This document shows, piece after piece, positions 22,914 to 34,149 of a stretch of DNA of 64,000 nt. How positions within the stretch are numbered: the first letter of the stretch is position 1; each line of letters starts with the position of its first letter. The position numbers and the translations under genes are program-made. Origin of the DNA: Fistulifera solaris. Taxonomy: Eukaryota > Bacillariophyta > Bacillariophyceae > Naviculales > Stauroneidaceae. The notes beneath the pieces are model-generated. The model was not told where the DNA came from, made no database searches, and saw only the letters and a program-made list of their open reading frames with translations. Location of the stretch: NCBI GenBank assembly GCA_030295235.1, contig AP026124.1, forward strand, positions 1,674,001 through 1,738,000, in the 5' to 3' direction.

Positions 22914-23486
22914 CTATGTCAGAGTTGCACTGCATATTTGAAGATTGGTGTGGCGTTCTAGGGTTGTCGGCATGATGCAATTATACTTTGCTGGCTTACG
23001 TGTAAGCCCTTTCGGTCGATTTGGCACACTTGTGCATTCCTGGCTGGTGCGGAAGTCTATGACTCTGACTTTCTCTTCTTTACTTCTTTTTTCTCCTTTT
23101 TCAACGATTTTTCTTTTCTTTTTTTCCTCTTTCTTTACCTTTTTGGTATTTGACTTCTTTTCATTCGATTCATGGCTTTCCGAAGCATATTCGGCGTCTT
23201 GCTTGATGCAAGTTTCCGATCCTGGAATGATCTCCAGTGCATCGAGATCCAGCGGTTTCTCACTCAATTTCGATAATCGAGTTCTTTGTTTGTCTGTTTC
23301 AGCCAAACTTTGAGCAAGACCCAAAAGATCTTCCCAGTACGATACTCGACAGTGTAAGTCTACTTTCGTTCGCTCCTTTTCTAGAAAAACTGTGACGAGG
23401 TCACAAACGGCGGAGGCAGAACGAATCGCCCGCGATGATCTTGTTGCCAAGACTTTCGGAAAGTCTTGATCATTGTAACTCGGCAT
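22914..23486 (-). CDS. Lys/Glu-rich hypothetical protein
   Basis: 190 residues, intact, with ATG at 23486. The N-terminal half (SSRAIRSASAVCDLVTVFLE, VSYWEDLLGLAQSLAETDKQ) is helical and may be a folded domain. It is followed by an acidic linker and a 45-residue Lys/Glu stretch (KKVKKEEKKKRKIVEKGEKR) that could act as a nuclear or nucleolar signal. The Cys and Pro pattern at the end is not a known zinc site. Not recognised. Confidence 0.6.
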   Translation of the reverse strand: MPSYNDQDFPKVLATRSSRAIRSASAVCDLVTVFLEKERTKVDLHCRVSYWEDLLGLAQSLAETDKQRTRLSKLSEKPLDLDALEIIPGSETCIKQDAEYASESHESNEKKSNTKKVKKEEKKKRKIVEKGEKRSKEEKVRVIDFRTSQECTSVPNRPKGLTRKPAKYNCIMPTTLERHTNLQICSATLT

Positions 23487-24112
23487 ATTAACTGCTACTT
23501 TTATTCAGTTCGTCGGAAGTTGGGGATGGTAGTGGCGAAAGAACGAAAGAAATGGCGATGTACGTAGTGTTTACAATCAATAGCCATCATTCTCGTGAAA
23601 ATGGTCGATGATGATTGGTTGTCGCTTCTCGTCCGTCCATTATTATTATTTTTTGACGCTCACTTTCAGTCATGAGATCTGTCAGTCCTGTTACAGTGCG
23701 CCCCAATGTTTGAGAGGATGGCCGGCTTGGCTCTCACGTTCAACAAGTACTTGGAAAGAGTTGACGGCGGCAGTCGTCCCGCTGCTTTCCCTTTAAATAA
23801 AATTTCGTCATACTGTCCCGCCTCAAGTTACTATAGTTGATTTAGTATTTCAGTTTCAAATTTACTCAGTAGGAAATTCTACGCAACGGCAATAAGGGCG
23901 CGCAGAAATTGCGCCGGACTCGATGATGGTCTCGTCCGACCCGCTTTCCCTCGTCGTTTTTTCTCACAGTGTGAAAAGCTATCGCGGCATGGCGCCTGGT
24001 GGATTTCAATGAATAGTTAGACTCTTCGTATCATTCGGTAACTTCACTTGTCCTTCATCAAGTTCACTTGGAACTTAAAGACGCAAGATAGCCTCTTTTA
24101 GCGAATTAAGAA
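23487..24112. other. divergent spacer upstream of the E2F gene
   Basis: 626 bp between divergent starts. A TATTATTATTTTTT stretch lies near 23640. I looked for E2F-type TTTSGCGC sites and saw no clean one; GGCGCGCAG-like sequence near 23895 is only a weak match. Confidence 0.35.
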
Positions 24113-26013
24113 ATGTCGGCAGCTGTCTCGAAAACACCGGAACCCGCTCGTCGCAACGACAACTGCGAAAATGACGGACCTCGGTCGTCGGAACGAGTCA
24201 AGGATTTATTCTCTCCTAGATCGGCTGCGGCACTAGCTTTGTCAAGCTTCTCCAAACAAGAGCCTGACCTTGTTGCAAGCCAAACTCAAGCGCCGCCGTC
24301 GTCCGGTCCTCCGTTTGCCCAAGCAATGCCGCACAACATATCAAGGGAAGCAGCCCAAGCGGCAATGCCCCAAGCATCAACTGACCATGCGGACGTTTTC
24401 TATGAACGAAATTACGATTCGATGCCTTCCATGATTCCTCCGAGTGTTTTGAGAAGACCAGGAATACATCCGTCGCCTCCCAATGGAGTTCGATTTCACT
24501 ATCCTCCGCATCATCATTTTCCCCCAAATGCTCCTCTTCGTTTACACCCCATGTCTATTCCTAATTCCATGCCCTTGCGTGCGTGGACTCCCCAACATCG
24601 TCCCATGCCTCAGCAAGCTTCTTCGGGCCCCCATCAGGAAGGGGCTCCTTCGTTTCGGCAACCAATGCTGCATCCGCATCTGCCGCCCTATGGTGGCCGA
24701 TGGGAGAGTCATGTAAGTTTACAACTTTGATATTGATCTTCTATATTGTCGCTCTTCAAGCATTCTGATTCTTTCTTGTGGATTTTTTCAGCCCCCGGTA
24801 GCAAGCAGCTATCAATCTCAGACCCAAGTCATGGAAAGTAAGGCGCGTCAGGCCAGTGAAGTACAAAGCCTCGTCACCCCTACACCCAAAAAAGCCCGCA
24901 CCGCTGATAGCAATTACAACCGAAAAAAGAAATCCTTGGGTCTTCTGGCGGAGACCTTTCTCTCCCGGTTCCAAAACGCTCCGCAAGGAACGGAAGTCTT
25001 CATCGACAAGCTGGCTAGCGAGCTGCAGGTGGAACGCCGTCGTATCTATGATGTCGTTAACATCCTAGAGAGTCTCCGGATTGTTATCAAGAAGGGAAAG
25101 AACGCGTATCAATGGATGGGAACCGATCATCTCCCTTTCATGTTTGCCATTCTACAACACGATGCCATCTATGACCACGCGGAGGATGCCTACGAATTTG
25201 GCGTCATTAGTACGAAACCATCCGATGAGGAAATTCATGCCGCCAAGGCCAATCATGATAACAAAGAAAGCAAATCGCTTTCAAGACTGAGCCAGTTGTT
25301 CCTTCGTTGTTATCTTGTTGGACACTTGACGCTCAGTTTGCCTCAAGCATCCGACAAAATTCACGGTGAAGAGACTTCCGTGAATGACCTGGCGGCACTC
25401 GGATCCAAAAAATCGTGGAGAGGTGCCCACCGATCCCAAGCTCTTCCAGCAGGCGGCAATGCGCGGCCTCAAGACGAAGATTCGCCGTTTGTATGACATT
25501 GCGAACGTTTTCATTTCCATGGGGCTCTTGTCGAAAGTGGATGAAAGGTCGGTGCCGTTGGACTCCAGACGCCCTCGATTCAGTTGGGCGTATCATTTTA
25601 GTGCCAAGGAAATCGCCGCTGTCTACGAACAGATGCCAGAGAGCATGAAGAGAGACCGTGATCCGTTCCACAGCAGCTCGCTTCCCTTGATTCTTCTCCA
25701 GGCTCAAGAGAACACGACTAACATGGAGTCCGTTCAGGTTAAGATCGAACCAAACCTTCCGGATCAACTGCAAACGGCTTCTCTCTCTCAGCTCTCGAAC
25801 TCCTCCGACGACACAACGTGCCCATTGAGCGCCGAAGGAGATATCTTCAGCAAGGAAATCAAGCATGACCCTGAGTTGTTTTCGAACATCAACGTGACGG
25901 GTGGTGCCGTTGATTTGAGTAGTACCAAGCGTGCGGCACCAACCGGGGGCGACGATGGCAACCTATTGCGCCTTCGCTTCGGCTCTATTCCTGGTAAGCC
26001 CGTCGAAATTTGA
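24113..26013 (+). CDS. atypical E2F transcription factor with two DNA-binding domains, two exons
   Basis: A DP-independent, E2F7/8/DEL-type factor, expected to bind E2F sites as a single chain and often to repress cell-cycle genes. Exon 1 (24113-24712) is Pro/His/Met-rich and disordered. A 79-bp intron (24713-24791) precedes the DNA-binding part. Domain 1 runs KKSLGLLAETFLSRF to RRRIYDVVNILESLRIV and KNAYQWMG. Domain 2 runs SLSRLSQLFLRCYLV to KIRRLYDIANVFISMGLL and RPRFSWAYHF. An A6 run (25407-25412) with one base too many splits domain 2; corrected length is 607 codons. No DP dimerisation or Rb-binding region follows, which fits the atypical class. Confidence 0.9.
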
Positions 26014-26215
26014 TAAGTGCTTCTGCTTCCGTTTCACATTCGGTCCAGTTTAAAAGGCAGCTAATGTGGAACGCTCTTCAAAGGAGAACTTAATAGTAGA
26101 ATGTGTCACATATCAATTACATATTCAAATCACGAAAGTTTGTATAATTGTCGGAACTGCACGTGTTGCGTGTCCTTAAATTGATTCTTTCGGTAGAATC
26201 TATGTAGCTTTTGAT

Positions 26216-27269
26216 CTAATCTATCTGAAATCGGTGATTGGATAGGCGCATCCCTTCCGCCACAAATCCCAGGCAAAACTGAATGCGACCCATAGCCTTT
26301 TTAGTTTCTTGTATTCGATGATTTGCTTCTTGTAAAGCCTCTAATCGCTTCGTCTCATCAACAAGAGAACTACTGTGAAAGTTGGAAGCCACTTTTAGTC
26401 GCTGCCATAGTGTTGCTTCGATGTGAAGTGCTTGTTCATAATAATCGCGGGCCAACGACCAATCACCCAAGCCATACTGTGCAATATAAGCTAGATCGTG
26501 GTAGGTCCTTGCCACATCCAGATTATTCCCGGCCATCGCACGCCTGTAGAGCAGTTCGTGTGTGATATTCGAGAGCTTTCGGGTAGTCTTTGAGTATGCG
26601 CGACAGACGTCCGCACGAGTAGTAAATGGAAACAAACTCCGCGGGAGTGCATTCGTTCATCGGCTGCTTTACCACATGTTCGAACAATTCCAAGCTACCG
26701 CAAGCATCTCCTTTTCGAGCATAAGCCTCTGCTTTTAAAGCATTCAGTTTCCAGTAATAGGGGCTGGTTATATCAACGACAGCGAGGCCTTCCTCGATCT
26801 CCCTGATTGCATGATCTAAGCGATTGCAGGAGAGACATTCAAGAGCTCGCATGAACGGTTCAAACATTTCGATAGTCTTTCCGGTTTGTGTGGCTATTGG
26901 AAATGAGTTGCGGAAAGTACTCGACTCATCTCGTTGTTCGAAGGTTGGTGCGCACGGTTTTGAAGATAAGGTGTCCACGCTGGAAGTAAAGTTGTCATCG
27001 GCGTCTTGAACAACAATCTCCACTTCGGCAAAAATTACGTTGCTGACAGTGACGCGCTGAGAAACTAGGGGCGATTTACATAGGATGTCTTGAGAAAACG
27101 TTGACTCGCTGTCTTCGATGCTGGTTACCGAAGGATTGCTGCTGGAAGGTCGCAGACGAGAAAAAAAGCTCCGGCGCGTCTTGCTTTCCCGTCGCCTCAC
27201 CGAGTGTTGCTTGGTAAGTTCTGTAGCTCCGGGAACTTCTGAAAGCTCCAATTGTATTTCGCTGATCAT
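26216..27269 (-). CDS. TPR-type protein (one frame break)
   Basis: About 350 residues from the ATG at 27269. The N-terminal 110 residues are polar and Ser/Arg-rich. From about residue 130 helical pairs follow the TPR pattern: MRALECLSCNRLDHAIREIE, YWKLNALKAEAYARKGDACG, YYSCGRLSRILKDYPKALEY and, in the next frame, VARTYHDLAYIAQYGLGDWS and ARDYYEQALHIEA. The frame break near 26554 (CGAACTG, one extra A) joins two halves of one TPR helix, and the corrected length is 351 codons. A protein-protein scaffold of unknown pathway. It is divergent from the Nudix gene across a minisatellite. Confidence 0.7.
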
Positions 27270-27412
27270 GGGAATTGCCCTGCAAAAGTGAACTTCGTCA
27301 TTTTCTCAACCTCTCGACCTCTCGGTTCACTTTTTGCGACGAAAGACGTTATGGGGGCATGGCGCGTGTACTCCAAATGCGAGTGTACCGGTACCGGTAC
27401 GTATGCGCCCAT

Positions 27413-27662
27413 CAAAATACCAAATGCCCACCGTTTCTGGACACGTCAAAATACCAAACCCCCAGATTTTCTGGACACGTCAAAAATACCGAACGCCAAG
27501 ATTTTCTGGAGACGTTAAAATACCAATCCCCAGATTTTCTGGAGACGCCGTCAAAACACCACATGCCCTGATTTTCTGGCACAAAACTCCTCATCCCAGA
27601 TTTTCTGCCTACCACGTGAAAGCACCCCATTCACAGATTTTCTGCGTACGTGAAAAAACCAT
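27413..27662. repeat. ~34-bp minisatellite, about seven units, with CCAGA-N3-TCTGG core
   Basis: Seven imperfect units of the form AAAATACCAA..CCCAGATTTTCTGGA.ACGTC follow one another between the start codons of two divergent genes. The best-kept part of each is CCAGATTTTCTGG or a one- to three-base variant, an inverted repeat with a 3-nt centre. The upstream edge has the word GTACCGGTACCGGTAC (27386-27401). A position in a shared promoter makes a regulatory effect possible, but none is shown. Confidence 0.8.
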
Positions 27663-27813
27663 TTTCGCGCTCACGGTGACAAATTCGTGTCGGGCATGAA
27701 GAGGCGAGAAAAGCTCTCAACCGTAACTGGATGAAGCACATATACATTACGAATAATAAGAGACAAGCCTATGGGTCATCTAAGACTTTCAGACTGTCGT
27801 AAAAAGTTTATAA

Positions 27814-29360
27814 ATGTGCTCCCCGAACAGCAGCTTGGCGAAGAGCATTCGTCTCTGGACTCCTTCCGCAAAGCGGTTAAGATCCGCTCCGCGGAATCGA
27901 AAGGAGTTTTCGTTGATCGTTCTCACCAATGAAAATCGTATACTTATTGGGTTGAAACATCGTGGATTCGGAAAAGGCATGTTCAATTCGTTTGGTGGCA
28001 AGCTTGAGAAGGGTGAAGATCCTGTTGTAGCAGCTTGTCGCGAGCTTCACGAAGAGACAGGAATAAGCGTAACTGTGAAGCATATGACGGAATCGAAAAT
28101 CGGCATTTTGCATTTCACTTTTGAAGATGACCCGGTAGAAATGTGTGTCCATTTGTTTCGTGTGAATGTTTCTTGCTGCGGCCATGCGACGGATAAAGCC
28201 GACAACGCTGCATCGGAGCAGATCCTTGTCGATCCTCTCACTATTCGAGGTTGCGATGAAATCACGCCCGAGTGGATTGAGAACTTTTATCACATACCTC
28301 TTCATAATATGTTTGCTGATGACTCAATTTGGCTGACGTTCGTGTTGGCGTCAAAAAGAAAGTGGTTCTGGACGGCTGGTTTCATTTTTTGGCAGGCGGT
28401 CAAGAAGTCAATACAATTCATCACCATTTCGTCGACATCAAAACCGACCCAAAATCCGAATTACCAAAAAGTGAAACGATGACACTGGAAAAGCGTCTTT
28501 TTCATAGGATGCACAGCAAGAGCATAATTTCTCCTTCGCCGAAAGAATTTAACGAGGCTTGGGCATTTTCGAAGGTTGTCAAGAAATCGTTGCGATGCAA
28601 TGAACTAGATTGCATCATCGATGTTGCGGGTGGGCATGGCGCCCTTGCAGCAATTTTGCTGATAACTACAGCAGCCACTCGAGCTATTGTGGTAGATCCT
28701 GCCCAAGTGGGACGAGACAGCGTTAGAAAGGCTTGGGCTGATTTCTTTCCTGAAAAGGAACTGCGTTATCGACACGAATGCTTACGCAGTGGACTCCCTG
28801 CGGAACTTGAATTGGCACTTAAAGCAACATCTCGTGACCGTATTCTTGTTGTGGCATGTCACGCTTGTCAACACCTGTCTGATGAAACGGTGAAACTCTC
28901 TTGCAAGTTTGGAGTTCACGTTTGCGTGATGCCATGTTGTCAGAAGGATCCCTCAACTGGTTCATCATGGAAAGCTTTTAGCAAAAATGTATCTTTTCCG
29001 ATTGAGCAAACGATGGATATTCTTCTAGCTGGTAAAGCAATGTCATGGAATACAGGACAAGAAGCCGGAGTGAGGTACGATGTTCGAATCAAATTTATCG
29101 ACAGTAAAATCACTCCTCAGAATCGAGTAATTGTATGTCGGTCGTCTCCAAATGATGGTGAGGTACCACGCACCGAAAAGTCTCATAGGAAATTACAGCA
29201 AGCGTATAGAAGGGCTCATAAAAGACAAAAATCATTTTATGACATATCCAAGCTTGTTGGGATGCACCCGTCACTTCATCTCGTTGGGGGTTTCATCTTG
29301 GGCGCTCTCACCAGCGCTTTGTTATTTCGCACTAGAGAAAAGATAAATGCGGACTTATAA
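27814..29360 (+). CDS. MTH1-type Nudix hydrolase fused to a class I methyltransferase (one frame break)
   Basis: The N-terminal domain (residues ~30-190) is an 8-oxo-dGTP diphosphatase of the NUDT1 kind. It has KHRGFGKGMFNSFGGKLEKG, the Nudix box continuing REL-EE-G (CRELHEETGI), EITPEWIENFYHIP, MFADDSIWL and a terminal GWFHFLAGGQEVN. The frame then jumps at TT (28366-28367, one T short), exactly inside this last motif. It continues without a stop through HHHFVDIKTD into a Rossmann methyltransferase (CIIDVAGGHGALAAILL near residue 268, AIVVDPAQVG, ILVVACHACQHLSDE, VCVMPCCQKD) and ends in a hydrophobic anchor (LHLVGGFILGALTSALLF). Corrected length is 516 codons. If the jump is an error, this is one fused protein; otherwise two overlapping genes. 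Confidence 0.8.
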
Positions 29361-29776
29361 TCGTAGCTATCAATGGTTTTCAGTCCTTGGATATCTTTCT
29401 TTAAAGTTGTGTATTGGGGCTGCAAAACTAGATTTCCACCTACCTTAGCGATCGATCTAAGACTAACACCCGTCATAGCGGGACTCCAATATCGTGCACG
29501 GGCAGCTGGAAACACTTTCTGAGCAATAGTGTGGTTCGTGATTGATGTAATTGGCACCCATCAGACAACCACAACTGCACTGCGGAGCAATTCTTCATTG
29601 TTCTTCGTGGAAATTGCACCAATTTACTGCCAGCACCACAAAAACAATTCCAACAAACGAAGCCACAAATAATATAACTTATAAACCATCGCAATCCATT
29701 GCTCTAACCCTCTGCACACCTATTCTGACTGCATCAGCTGTCGATACTCAAACACGCCCCAAAAATATTTAACGAC
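29361..29776. other. spacer
   Basis: 416 bp between two plus-strand genes. No repeat or conserved frame seen. Confidence 0.4.
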
Positions 29777-30774
29777 ATGCAAAAAACCAGTGAACCGAAA
29801 AAAGGCTTATCCATCTATCAGATCGCTTTTCGATCGACAATATACAATCGCCATGAGGCTCGAAGGGCACGAACGCTTGCTATGAAAGATGATACTCGTA
29901 ATTCGTTAATACGCGTCATGTCGGGGCTTCCGATTTTGAATTTGATCGTTCCTCCTTTTGAGCCGCAGCATCGTGTTGCGTCAACCGAGTCTGTCGGTAG
30001 CACCTCTACAAAGGCCGGCGAAACCATGTTTTCAGTTTATGAGGGAAAGAAATCGGCATCTTTTCCGGGTGCGCCGTCTTTACTTTCCGTTGCGATAGCA
30101 GCTGCTTGTGGGGGAATGATAGCAGAGGCTTGTTTGGGCAAGAAATCGGCGTTAGCCTCCCCCTTCGCTTCCCAACATTCGCAAACACCCTCTCGGCGTG
30201 TGGTTCCTGTCTTTCAATACGAAGGTGCTGCTGTATTGAAGTCGATCCGTAGTCACACCGTATTTCCTGTGAGCAGCACCGGGGCTGGTGGTATCCCACT
30301 AACCGGCCTGGCACGATCAGGAACATTTGCATTTTTCCTGTTTGGATCCAAGGCGACAATAGAAAGGATTCTAGTCGACAAGGTCGAAGTAAACTGTCAT
30401 TTGGCTGGTGTAGCAGCCTCCGCTTCAGCAGGGATATTACGGGCCTTTTCCAAAAGTGTGATGGGACACTATGTTACGTTTTCTCGAGAGGTCGCTGCCG
30501 TAACCGTGTATTTCTCTGTATACGAAGGATTCAAGCATCTACTTAATAAGGAGACATGCGACAGACCTTCCGTGTTAGCATGCGCGATCTCTGGAGCCGC
30601 CGCCGGTGTATCTTCTGTGCATGTGCGAGGAAATTTGTCTCACGCGGTGACGCGAACAATGCCTTTGTCTCGATATCGGCCCATCGGCTAAGTTTGTCAG
30701 CCTTACGAGCAGCTCCTTATCATGCGCTTCTATTTGTTGGGTTCGAAACAGCATCTTCCCTCTTAACTCAGTAA
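29777..30774 (+). CDS. mitochondrial-carrier-like protein, divergent (one frame break)
   Basis: 332 residues after correction. The polar N-terminal third is followed by six weakly hydrophobic helices: LLSVAIAAACGGMIAEACLG, LARSGTFAFFLFGSKATIER, HLAGVAASASAGILRAFSKS, VAAVTVYFSVYEGFKHLL, VLACAISGAAAGVSSVHVRG and ALRAAPYHALLFVGFETASS. The Gly-rich odd helices and the aromatic even-helix ends recall SLC25 carriers, but PxDxxR motifs are missing. The true C-terminus lies in another frame from the 30691 stop; one extra G at 30686-30687 joins the two and makes 333 codons. ATG at 29777. Substrate unknown. Confidence 0.6.
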
Positions 30775-31028
30775 CAAAATGAAATTACTTCAAATGGGGC
30801 ATTTTTCACCTTAATGATTTTTCGGAAATAGATTGTTCTGACTGTAGCTCAGACGCCCTTCTCGAGCGCTCTGTAATTTTAAAAAAGTACGGAGTATGTG
30901 GATAGCGGAAATCGTTTATCTCTAGTACTAACATCTTATTGAGATCTCAGTATTTGTGACTCGTCCCTAGCGGTACCTACTCATCGGTGCTAGCACGTAA
31001 TGAAATCAAGCAAACTTCCTATTGCACA

Positions 31029-32582
31029 TTAAATTCCACCTATTTGCATCCTACCATCGCTGTCGAATCCTGGCATGAACATATCGTCAGCATCGGGATT
31101 TGACCACGGGGCGACTTCCCCATTTCGTTCAGCTTCTATTTCCATTCTTTCGAGATCGAAGATAGAGGTTGTTTGATCCTTCCATACTCGATCTTGGTAT
31201 TCGCGTACAGACATTCCTTGGCCATAAATGCGTGTTGCAACAACCTCTGCTTCGCTGGCAAGCTTTTTGATACGAGAAGCCAAGTCCCCGCGATTTTCGT
31301 CGTCAGAACCGAGATTGCCAAAATTCAAAAGCACAGCCTTGCATGCGTTAATGAAATCCGGAGGTGGTACATCGGGAACAGGTTTTTCTTGGTCAGGAGC
31401 TTCACCGTCCACTGCCTTTTGAGCATTTTCGGCTGTTCCTGGGACCAAAAGGACAGTTTTGGGAGTGAATGCATCCTCCAGAATTTGTTCACGCGCAGCC
31501 GCGTCGTCTGTGCGCAACAGTTTTCGAATCAAACGAATTTCTTTTGAGCTCAACTGCTTGTCTTTTTCGTCGGCAGCCCGCAGTCGGAGTCTTTTCATTA
31601 ACTCAGCTGGACCGTTGGCACCAGCGATTCTCGCTTGATTTTCATTTGCCTCGAGCAAGAGTAAAAAGGCCTCGTCGACCTCTCCCTCGCGAACCTTTTT
31701 GATAAGTGCCCCTTCCATACGAGCTGGTTCTCCGAGTGATAAAACAGACTTTAAAAGCTCGGCAGCTTTGGCCATTCGTTTTTGTTGTTCAACAGCCAGA
31801 GCCGCCAAAAGTTCCGCGGCATCATTTTCTCCATTGCTGGCACGCTCGTTCAAGACTTTGACGAATTGTGCGTCAAACTGATCGTAGAAGTTATATACAA
31901 CAGAGGCATACGATTCTCCTCCTTTGTAAGGTGGCATGACTTTTTTGAGCAAGCTTTCGTAACTGAGACGGATTTCGGGAGTCAGTTCGGCATCGTAAAA
32001 ACTGTTCTTTTTGTTCGTCCTTTGCTCGCTTGTCACTCCCATTTCTCCTTTCTCAATAGCTGCCGCCTTTTTCAAAATATCGGAAGTCGACAATTGCCGA
32101 CCAGCATCAGCATCGGCCTCGGCAGCTTCGATTCGCTTCTTCTCGGCCTCTTCGGCTTCCTTGGCCGCACGTTCTTCAGCAAGTTTGCTAACTTCCATCT
32201 TCGTTTTAATGTCAATAATCATTTCATACAGGTCCTTGAGTGCTAGACGCTCTTCGGGATCACTCGATCGTTCGACTTTCTGATCGAGAAAGTTGACAAA
32301 CTCATCCGAACCAGCGAGTTCAATCTTGTTGATAATATCGACGCGGGGATCGTTGGTGGAAAACACGAGATCCGCCAGAAACATTTCGTAGGCATCGTTC
32401 ATATTCACATTTGTGCCCTCATTATCGGATCCCAGGAGATTGTAGGAGTCTGAATTGATTTCATCCAAAATACCGTAGAGGGGACGGATTCCTTTGGAGA
32501 GTTGACAGAATGGATTGACGGTGAAGGACGACACTTCATAAGAACATGACAGCAAGATAACGGCAGCAGCAGAAAATTTCAT
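31029..32582 (-). CDS. plastid-type conserved protein, Ala/Glu-rich
   Basis: An intact 517-residue protein. A signal peptide (MKFSAAAVILLSCSYEVSSF) with Phe at the predicted cleavage site suggests the diatom bipartite plastid route. After an acidic leader comes a charged coiled-coil stretch (LAEERAAKEAEEAEKKRIEA). Then comes the best candidate for a conserved domain: DAELTPEIRLSYESLLKKV and PPYKGGESYASVVYNFYDQF, followed by helical repeats to LRLRAADEKDKQLSSKEIRL. I believe similar proteins exist in plants and algae, but I cannot name a function. Stromal regulatory or RNA-related roles are speculation. Confidence 0.7.
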   Translation of the reverse strand: MKFSAAAVILLSCSYEVSSFTVNPFCQLSKGIRPLYGILDEINSDSYNLLGSDNEGTNVNMNDAYEMFLADLVFSTNDPRVDIINKIELAGSDEFVNFLDQKVERSSDPEERLALKDLYEMIIDIKTKMEVSKLAEERAAKEAEEAEKKRIEAAEADADAGRQLSTSDILKKAAAIEKGEMGVTSEQRTNKKNSFYDAELTPEIRLSYESLLKKVMPPYKGGESYASVVYNFYDQFDAQFVKVLNERASNGENDAAELLAALAVEQQKRMAKAAELLKSVLSLGEPARMEGALIKKVREGEVDEAFLLLLEANENQARIAGANGPAELMKRLRLRAADEKDKQLSSKEIRLIRKLLRTDDAAAREQILEDAFTPKTVLLVPGTAENAQKAVDGEAPDQEKPVPDVPPPDFINACKAVLLNFGNLGSDDENRGDLASRIKKLASEAEVVATRIYGQGMSVREYQDRVWKDQTTSIFDLERMEIEAERNGEVAPWSNPDADDMFMPGFDSDGRMQIGGI

Positions 32583-33086
32583 TGTTCGGTTTGACTCGAA
32601 TTAGAACTTTACAAAAGACTGTTCTCGACGTTAGAGTTGGTCGACAACACGTACTTGTAGTTAACGTTTTAGCTTGCCTCTGTCTTGGTTTGGAGGCAGT
32701 TTCTTGCAACAACAAAAACAAAAAAACATAACAGAAAATCATTCGCAGAAAATGGACGGCTTCAGTGTTGTCTCGCACGTGCGTCACTGAACTATCAATT
32801 GGAGAGAAGCCTAAAGTGTCGGACACGTCTCTGATCTGGGTTTTTCGATAGTCACTGTGATCGCTACGACATCTGAAATACCGATTGATTTTTTACATTA
32901 GTGCAAAGAGTAAGCGTGTTTTTCACTTTCACTCTTTTCTGCCACCATGGCAACACGGTGATGTGTTCTTTGCAAGGTTGTAGAAAGGATGAATGATAAA
33001 GTGCGACGCGGAGGACTGTGTTTACCTTTTATCCTATCATCGTTGCGTGAAATATACTACTGTATTAGCTGATGACACGGCAATGG
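32583..33086. other. divergent spacer
   Basis: 504 bp between two genes whose products both look plastid-targeted, probably with shared promoter space. No clear motif. Confidence 0.4.
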
Positions 33087-33874
33087 ATGAGCATTTTGCT
33101 TTTGCTGAGGACTTTTCTAGCTTCCAAAGGCTTTTTCCATTCCTCTTCGAGAAGAACCGAGACCAGGTCCATTTGCTATTCTCAATCACCCAGTGAAAAG
33201 TTGGTTCAAGATGCTAAAGCCATGCTTGAAAAGGCTCGTCTTCTTCGAGAAGGTTTACCCGAAGACAAAGTCGGTCCTCCTCCGACACCTTCGCCGTGGA
33301 ATGTTCCCGATAGTCCCCAGGCGGCTCTAGGATATCGCCTGTACATGGATATTGGTCGTGAACCTGGTACTTGGATGGATCCACGATGGGGGCCAGTGGC
33401 AAACGAATCGAGTTGACTCTGGACGTGAACTTTATGATCGACGAAGCAGCGGATCCGGAGACTGTGCAGGACATGGTTAAGGATAATTTGGGTGGAACGA
33501 GGTTGCCGGTCATGATGTTACGAACAGCGGAGAACGCCCGATTAAGGGGTGGATTCGACAAAATGAAGTGCAAGAACGGTGGCTATCGAATTGATGTATC
33601 TAGCAATCCACAAAAATCAAACACACTTCGGTTTTTTGTCCGAGCGGATGGCACTCCGCAAGGTGAGTTTGGCGATATTTACATACCTCCGGGCAATTTA
33701 TACTTCTCGCTCCCCGTATTCGGCGACGATGCTTCTCAGTTGTCGAGAAAAGAGGGAATTGTGACAGTACGACAAATGGGTTGGAACACAGGATGGCGCA
33801 GAGAAGAAAGTCGAATTGTGGGGGTCTTCCGGGCTGTTCCGATCAATGATGCGCGACGGCTGGATAAATTCTAA
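33087..33874 (+). CDS. plastid-type conserved protein of unknown function (one frame break)
   Basis: 262 residues after correction. The ATG at 33087 gives a clean signal peptide with a plastid-type motif (MSILLLLRTFLASKGFF); an in-frame ATG at 33072 adds five residues. The body has DSPQAALGYRLYMDIGREPG, then KRIELTLDVNFMIDEAADPE, a strand-rich region (GGYRIDVSSNPQKSNTLRFF, GDIYIPPGNLYFSLPVFG) and RQMGWNTGWRREESRIVGVF. The frame jumps in a G5 run (33388-33392, one G short); the corrected gene is 263 codons. The pattern looks like a conserved algal plastid protein, perhaps related to photosynthetic assembly, but I cannot name it. Confidence 0.7.
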
Positions 33875-34149
33875 GGTGGCCGTCCGTATGCAACTAATTC
33901 CCTTGAAAAACAATATGTCGTAATAACTAATAATGTATTGATTATAGAGAAAATTATCCGGGGCTTTATTTGTCGAAAATAGGGTGTAGTGTGTGTACGC
34001 CGTAGTTCCCCTTGCATTTGTTTATTGTAGCGTGCAGTTTTCCCACTGTATCTGCGAAAGGAAGCAGCAGATTGATGATGTATTCGGATCCCTCCAGTTC
34101 CCTCATTGGGGATGCATATGAGTCATGTTCAGTTCTGTAGTTGATTGAG

